From NCBI GenBank assembly GCA_020161665.1, contig JAIUPA010000038.1, positions 62,001 to 126,000 of the forward strand: a stretch of 64,000 nt of DNA, read 5' to 3'. Both the position numbers and the translations under genes were made by a program. Origin of the DNA: Pseudomonadota bacterium. GTDB taxonomy: Bacteria > Pseudomonadota > Alphaproteobacteria > Rhizobiales > Rhizobiaceae. Positions 60,934 through 64,000 of this stretch are shown here, in pieces (position 1 is the first letter of the stretch; every line of letters starts with the position of its first letter). The notes below the pieces were generated by a model that did no database searches, had not been told where the DNA came from, and was given only the letters and a program-made list of their open reading frames with translations.

Positions 60934-61653
60934 ATGCAACCGTTCACCGAACGAAACATCGTCATTTTGACGGGTGCCGGAATCTCCGCCGAATCGGGTC
61001 TTGATACGTTTCGCGATCCCGATGGCATCTGGGCCAAGTACGATTACCGCCGTGTCGCCACACCGGAAGGCTTCGCCGCCGACCCGGATCTTGTCCACGA
61101 ATTCTACAATATGCGCCGCCGTGAGGCCGCCAAATGCGCGCCGAACCCGGCTCATGCCGCCCTTGCGCGCCTGCAACGCGAATGGCCGGGCGGCTTTCTT
61201 CTCGTGACGCAAAACATCGACGGCCTGCATGAAGGGGCCGGATCGACTGACGTTCTGCATATGCACGGCACGCTGTCCGGCGGGCTTTGCGCTGCCTGCG
61301 GCGCACGCTTTACCGGCCCGGCGGAGATGACAACGGCCTCCGTCTGCCCGGCCTGCGCGGAAGCGGGGTCCGTTCGCCCGGATGTCGTGTGGTTCGGTGA
61401 AATGCCCTATGGCATGGATGAAATTTCCGATGCGCTCGCCATGGCCGACCTCTTCGTTTCCATCGGCACCTCCGGCACGGTCTATCCCGCTGCCGGTTTC
61501 GTGCGGCTCGCCAAGGAAGCCGGGGCCTGGACCGTTGAACTGAACCTTGAAGCCTCCGGCGCGCATTTCGATACGATCATCGAAGGCCGTGCCAGCGAAA
61601 CCGTTCCCGCCTTTGTCGAGCGCCTGCTCGCCGCGCCCGACGGGCGTCTATAA
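60934..61653 (+). CDS. cobB: NAD-dependent protein deacylase, sirtuin (CobB, class III)
   Basis: A 239-residue Sir2 protein. The NAD-binding motifs are LTGAGISAESGLDTFRDPDG and LVTQNIDGLHEGAG, the catalytic histidine is in LHMHGTLSG and a Cys4 zinc site reads CAAC...CPAC. The YxxR signature (YNMRRR) of class III enzymes that prefer succinyl/malonyl lysine is present. It removes acyl groups from lysine, coupling metabolism to NAD. It lies 16 bases upstream of the D-aminopeptidase gene. Confidence 0.93.
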   Translation: MQPFTERNIVILTGAGISAESGLDTFRDPDGIWAKYDYRRVATPEGFAADPDLVHEFYNMRRREAAKCAPNPAHAALARLQREWPGGFLLVTQNIDGLHEGAGSTDVLHMHGTLSGGLCAACGARFTGPAEMTTASVCPACAEAGSVRPDVVWFGEMPYGMDEISDALAMADLFVSIGTSGTVYPAAGFVRLAKEAGAWTVELNLEASGAHFDTIIEGRASETVPAFVERLLAAPDGRL

Positions 61654-61669
61654 ATTCAGGACCAGAGCC

Positions 61670-63244
61670 ATGACCCGAGTTTCCGCCCTTATCGACAAGG
61701 CCGTTTCTTCGCTTCCCGTCACCTATCGCGGGCCGGGCGGCGCCGTCGCCATCCTTCGCGAGGGCGAGGTGCTGGTCCGCCATGCCTGGGGCTATGCCGA
61801 TCTCGACCGGCGTGTTCCCATGACGCCGCAAAGCCTCATGCCGATCTGCTCGGTCACCAAGCAGTTTGTCTGCGGCTTGATGCTCGACCTCTTCCCGGAC
61901 CCGTCGGTACTCGACGCCGATCTCGTTGACTGGCTGCCGCGTTTCGAGGGGCGTCGCCCGAGCGCCAAGGAACTCGCCCATAACCAGTCGGGCCTTCGCG
62001 ATTACTGGACGCTGACCATTTTGCATGGTGCGATTGCCGAAGGCGTCTTTACCGCCAAGCAGGCCCGGGAACTCATCACCCGTACGCGCACCGGCCATTT
62101 CGAGGCGGGTACGCGCTATTCCTATTCCAACGGCAATTTCCACATTCTCGGCGAAATGCTCGCCGCCCGGATGAACCGTGATCTGGGCGAATTGCTCACC
62201 GAACGGCTTCTGGCCCCGGCGGGCATGGAAACCGCGCGCCTTGCGCCCGACACGGCCAAGCGCCCCGGCACGACCATCGGCTATGAGGGCAACAGCGCCG
62301 TCGGCTTCTTCCCTTCCGTCAACCGCATCTGGTGGGCGGGTGACGCGGGGATGGTCGCCGCCCTTGACGATATGATTGCGTGGGAGCGCCACATCGACCG
62401 CACCATGGGCGATCCGGCCAGCCTCTACAGCCACCTGTCCGCGCCGCAAACCTTCCGGGATGGCACACCCGCCCATTACGGCTTCGGGCTGGCGCATGCC
62501 GATCATTATGGTGTCGCCACCATCGGCCATGGCGGCGCATTGCGCGGTTGGCGCTGCCACCGCGTCCACGTGCCCGCCGAGCGGCTTTCCGTTGTGGTGA
62601 TGTTCAACCACGAGGCCAATGCGCGGGCCGCCGCCTTCTCCGTTCTCGATGCAGCACTCGGGCGCGAACCAGCCCGCTTTACGCCCGGTCCGGCGGGGGC
62701 GGCCTTTGCCGGCAACTTCATGGACCCCGAAGGCGGCATTTCCGCAACGCTCACCCCGCTGGCCGGCGGTGGCCTCGATCTTCGCTACGGCACCGGCAAC
62801 GAGAAGCTGACGCCGACGGATGACATCACGGCGTGCAACGACCAGACCGTGCTGACGGCGGTGGCGGGCGGATTGCGGATGCAGCGCGCGGGCGACAATC
62901 TCGACGTGGTGCTGACGCCGCTCGCCGCGCTTCAAGGCGATGGCTTGCAGGATGCGAGCGCCATCGAGGGCACCTATCATTCGGACGAGCTTGGTGCCGA
63001 TCTCATGATCACGCTCAATGGCGGCCTGCCGCATGTGGCCTTTAACGGCTTCCTTGGGGAAGGGGCGATGCAGCCGCTATATCCGCTGTCACCCGATTGC
63101 TGGCTGATGCCGGTGCGCCGCTCCATGGATGCGCCAGCCCCCGGAGACTTCACGCTGCGGTTTGAGCGCGACGGGCAGGGCCGGGTGACGGGTGTGACCG
63201 CCGGGTGCTGGCTGGCCCGCCACAATCATTTCAAGCGGGTTTAA
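61670..63244 (+). CDS. dap: D-aminopeptidase, penicillin-recognising serine hydrolase
   Basis: A 524-residue serine hydrolase closely resembling Ochrobactrum D-aminopeptidase in length and sequence order. Active-site motifs are SVTK near residue 60, YSN in the middle (GTRYSYSNGNF) and HGG in TIGHGGALRGW. The beta-lactamase-like core (about residues 1-330) is followed by two C-terminal beta-barrel domains ending SMDAPAPGDF... It releases N-terminal D-amino acids from peptides. Its stop overlaps the convergent lrp gene by four bases (TTAA). Confidence 0.93.
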   Translation: MTRVSALIDKAVSSLPVTYRGPGGAVAILREGEVLVRHAWGYADLDRRVPMTPQSLMPICSVTKQFVCGLMLDLFPDPSVLDADLVDWLPRFEGRRPSAKELAHNQSGLRDYWTLTILHGAIAEGVFTAKQARELITRTRTGHFEAGTRYSYSNGNFHILGEMLAARMNRDLGELLTERLLAPAGMETARLAPDTAKRPGTTIGYEGNSAVGFFPSVNRIWWAGDAGMVAALDDMIAWERHIDRTMGDPASLYSHLSAPQTFRDGTPAHYGFGLAHADHYGVATIGHGGALRGWRCHRVHVPAERLSVVVMFNHEANARAAAFSVLDAALGREPARFTPGPAGAAFAGNFMDPEGGISATLTPLAGGGLDLRYGTGNEKLTPTDDITACNDQTVLTAVAGGLRMQRAGDNLDVVLTPLAALQGDGLQDASAIEGTYHSDELGADLMITLNGGLPHVAFNGFLGEGAMQPLYPLSPDCWLMPVRRSMDAPAPGDFTLRFERDGQGRVTGVTAGCWLARHNHFKRV

Positions 63245-63678
63245 AGCCGCGCCCGGGCCGACCGTGGCGAGGACAGAAGCAGGCTGGTTTCGCTCGATGT
63301 GATGCCCGGAATCTGGCGGATGCGGCGCAAAATGGCGTCAAACTCCGCCAGACTGCTCGCGGCGAGTTCCAGAATGAGGTCCCAGCGGCCGTTCGTTGTG
63401 TGAATTTCGGAAATCTCCGGGAAATTGCCCAGAGCCCGGATGATGCGCTCCGTCACATGCCCCTCGATTTCCACGAGCATGATGCCGCGCACCGGCAGTT
63501 CCACCGTGTCTGCCCTGAGGATCACGGTGTAGCCAAGGATCGTTCCTTCCTTTTCCAGCTTCTCGATTCGGGCGCGCACCGTGGCGCGTGACGCCCCCGT
63601 TTCCACCGCCAGATCGGAGATGCTGCGGCGGCCATTGTGGCGCAGCAGGGTAATGAGACGCGTGTCGAGTTCATCCAT
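63241..63678 (-). CDS. Lrp/AsnC-family regulator, divergent from arginase
   Basis: A 145-residue Lrp/AsnC protein with the N-terminal HTH (SISDLAVETGASRATVRARI) and a RAM ligand-binding domain (IMLVEIEGHVTERII...). The divergent neighbour is an arginase gene 133 bp away, so it is probably the arginase regulator (ArcR/ArgR-type) responding to arginine or ornithine. The intergenic region is AT-rich. The start MDELDTRL has an in-frame GTG or other alternatives upstream without support. Confidence 0.87.
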   Translation of the reverse strand: MDELDTRLITLLRHNGRRSISDLAVETGASRATVRARIEKLEKEGTILGYTVILRADTVELPVRGIMLVEIEGHVTERIIRALGNFPEISEIHTTNGRWDLILELAASSLAEFDAILRRIRQIPGITSSETSLLLSSPRSARARL

Positions 63679-63811
63679 GGCCGCCAACCTGATCGATTGA
63701 ATTGACCATTTTGATAAGTCATTTCGCGTTATTTGCCAATATTTATTGTTCAAACCGCCACTCAGCCATGGTCCAATAGCCTGACGAAATTCAATTTTTT
63801 CGGAGTGGATC

Positions 63812-64000
63812 ATGGACGTTCGGCTGGTAGGCGTACCGCTTCAGGAAGGGGCAAGCTGTCTCGGTTGCGAGATGGGCCCGTCTGCGCTGCGCGTGGCTGG
63901 CCTTGCCGACGCCATGCGGGATCTTGGCCATACGGTGCGCGATGTGGGGAACGTCGCGCCGTCGCCGTCGCGTCCGCTTATTCACCCGAACCGCGCCATT
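63812..64000 (+). CDS. rocF: Arginase, N-terminal part (gene runs off the window)
   Basis: The first 63 codons of a ureohydrolase: MDVRLVGVPLQEGASC with the GPSALRVAGL segment, followed by the window edge. This opening is typical of arginases (arginine to ornithine and urea) rather than agmatinases. The metal-binding motifs lie beyond the window. A GGAG lies seven bases before the ATG. The divergent Lrp gene is the likely regulator. The D-aminopeptidase next door could feed amino acid catabolism. Confidence 0.85.
   Translation, partial: MDVRLVGVPLQEGASCLGCEMGPSALRVAGLADAMRDLGHTVRDVGNVAPSPSRPLIHPNRAI

Noticed and set aside
1..64000. tRNA, rRNA or CRISPR loci
   Set aside because: No cloverleaf-like sequence with a conserved T-loop, no rRNA segment and no regularly spaced repeats were noticed on reading; a covariance-model scan would be decisive.

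Overview
The window reads as part of a secondary replicon (chromid or megaplasmid) of a Rhizobiaceae-like alphaproteobacterium. The evidence is a complete repABC cassette (34.2-38.2 kb, minus strand) with two perfect 16-bp parS palindromes, an antisense-RNA terminator in the repB-repC gap and an AT-rich patch inside repC. Rhizobial marker loci support this: chvE-gguABC-gbpR, the ehu/eut ectoine operon, a BA14K-type secreted protein and a DUF1612 plasmid-type protein. GC is high by eye, and genes are packed with many 1-4 base overlaps. No rRNA, tRNA, intact transposon or CRISPR array was seen.

Layout. 1-10.5 kb: aldose uptake and non-phosphorylative oxidation (dgoK, semialdehyde dehydrogenase, IlvD/Edd dehydratase, SDR sugar dehydrogenase, gguC, gguB, gguA, chvE) with the divergent LysR regulator gbpR. 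10.6-23.8 kb: ectoine/hydroxyectoine uptake and catabolism (ehuABCD-eutABCDE, the MocR regulator enuR, and divergently an AsnC regulator, a semialdehyde dehydrogenase and an aminotransferase). 23.9-24.3 kb: a scar holding a second copy of a palindromic element and a 167-bp copy of the gbpR 3' end. 24.3-32 kb: a LuxR solo, a soluble double-PAS chemoreceptor, class II aldolase, a FIST-domain chemoreceptor and a decayed tyrosine recombinase; a near-perfect third parS lies between two facing terminators. 32-44.5 kb: Tim44-like and CPBP membrane proteins, repABC, BA14K protein, an FtsK translocase without membrane segments, a ROK kinase and a Gfo/Idh/MocA oxidoreductase. 44.5-50.5 kb: regulators (DUF1612, GntR, XRE, LysR), a TDT transporter and NhaA.

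50.5-54.4 kb is the most unusual module: a bufferin-type metal-binding RiPP operon (DUF2282 precursor, DUF692/MNIO enzyme, DUF2063 partner, DoxX membrane protein), divergent from an ECF sigma factor and its NrsF-like membrane anti-sigma. Both strands of the 172-bp divergent region carry the same promoter, TGTAAC-N17-CGTAA, so one sigma factor probably drives both units. A 13-bp perfect hairpin separates the precursor gene from the enzyme genes.

54.4-64 kb: PitA with its DUF47 partner behind a Pho-box-like site, a Nudix hydrolase, an XRE membrane protein, an SMR pump with TetR, an ammonium transporter without glnK, a double-hotdog thioesterase, a sirtuin, a D-aminopeptidase, an Lrp regulator and the start of an arginase gene.
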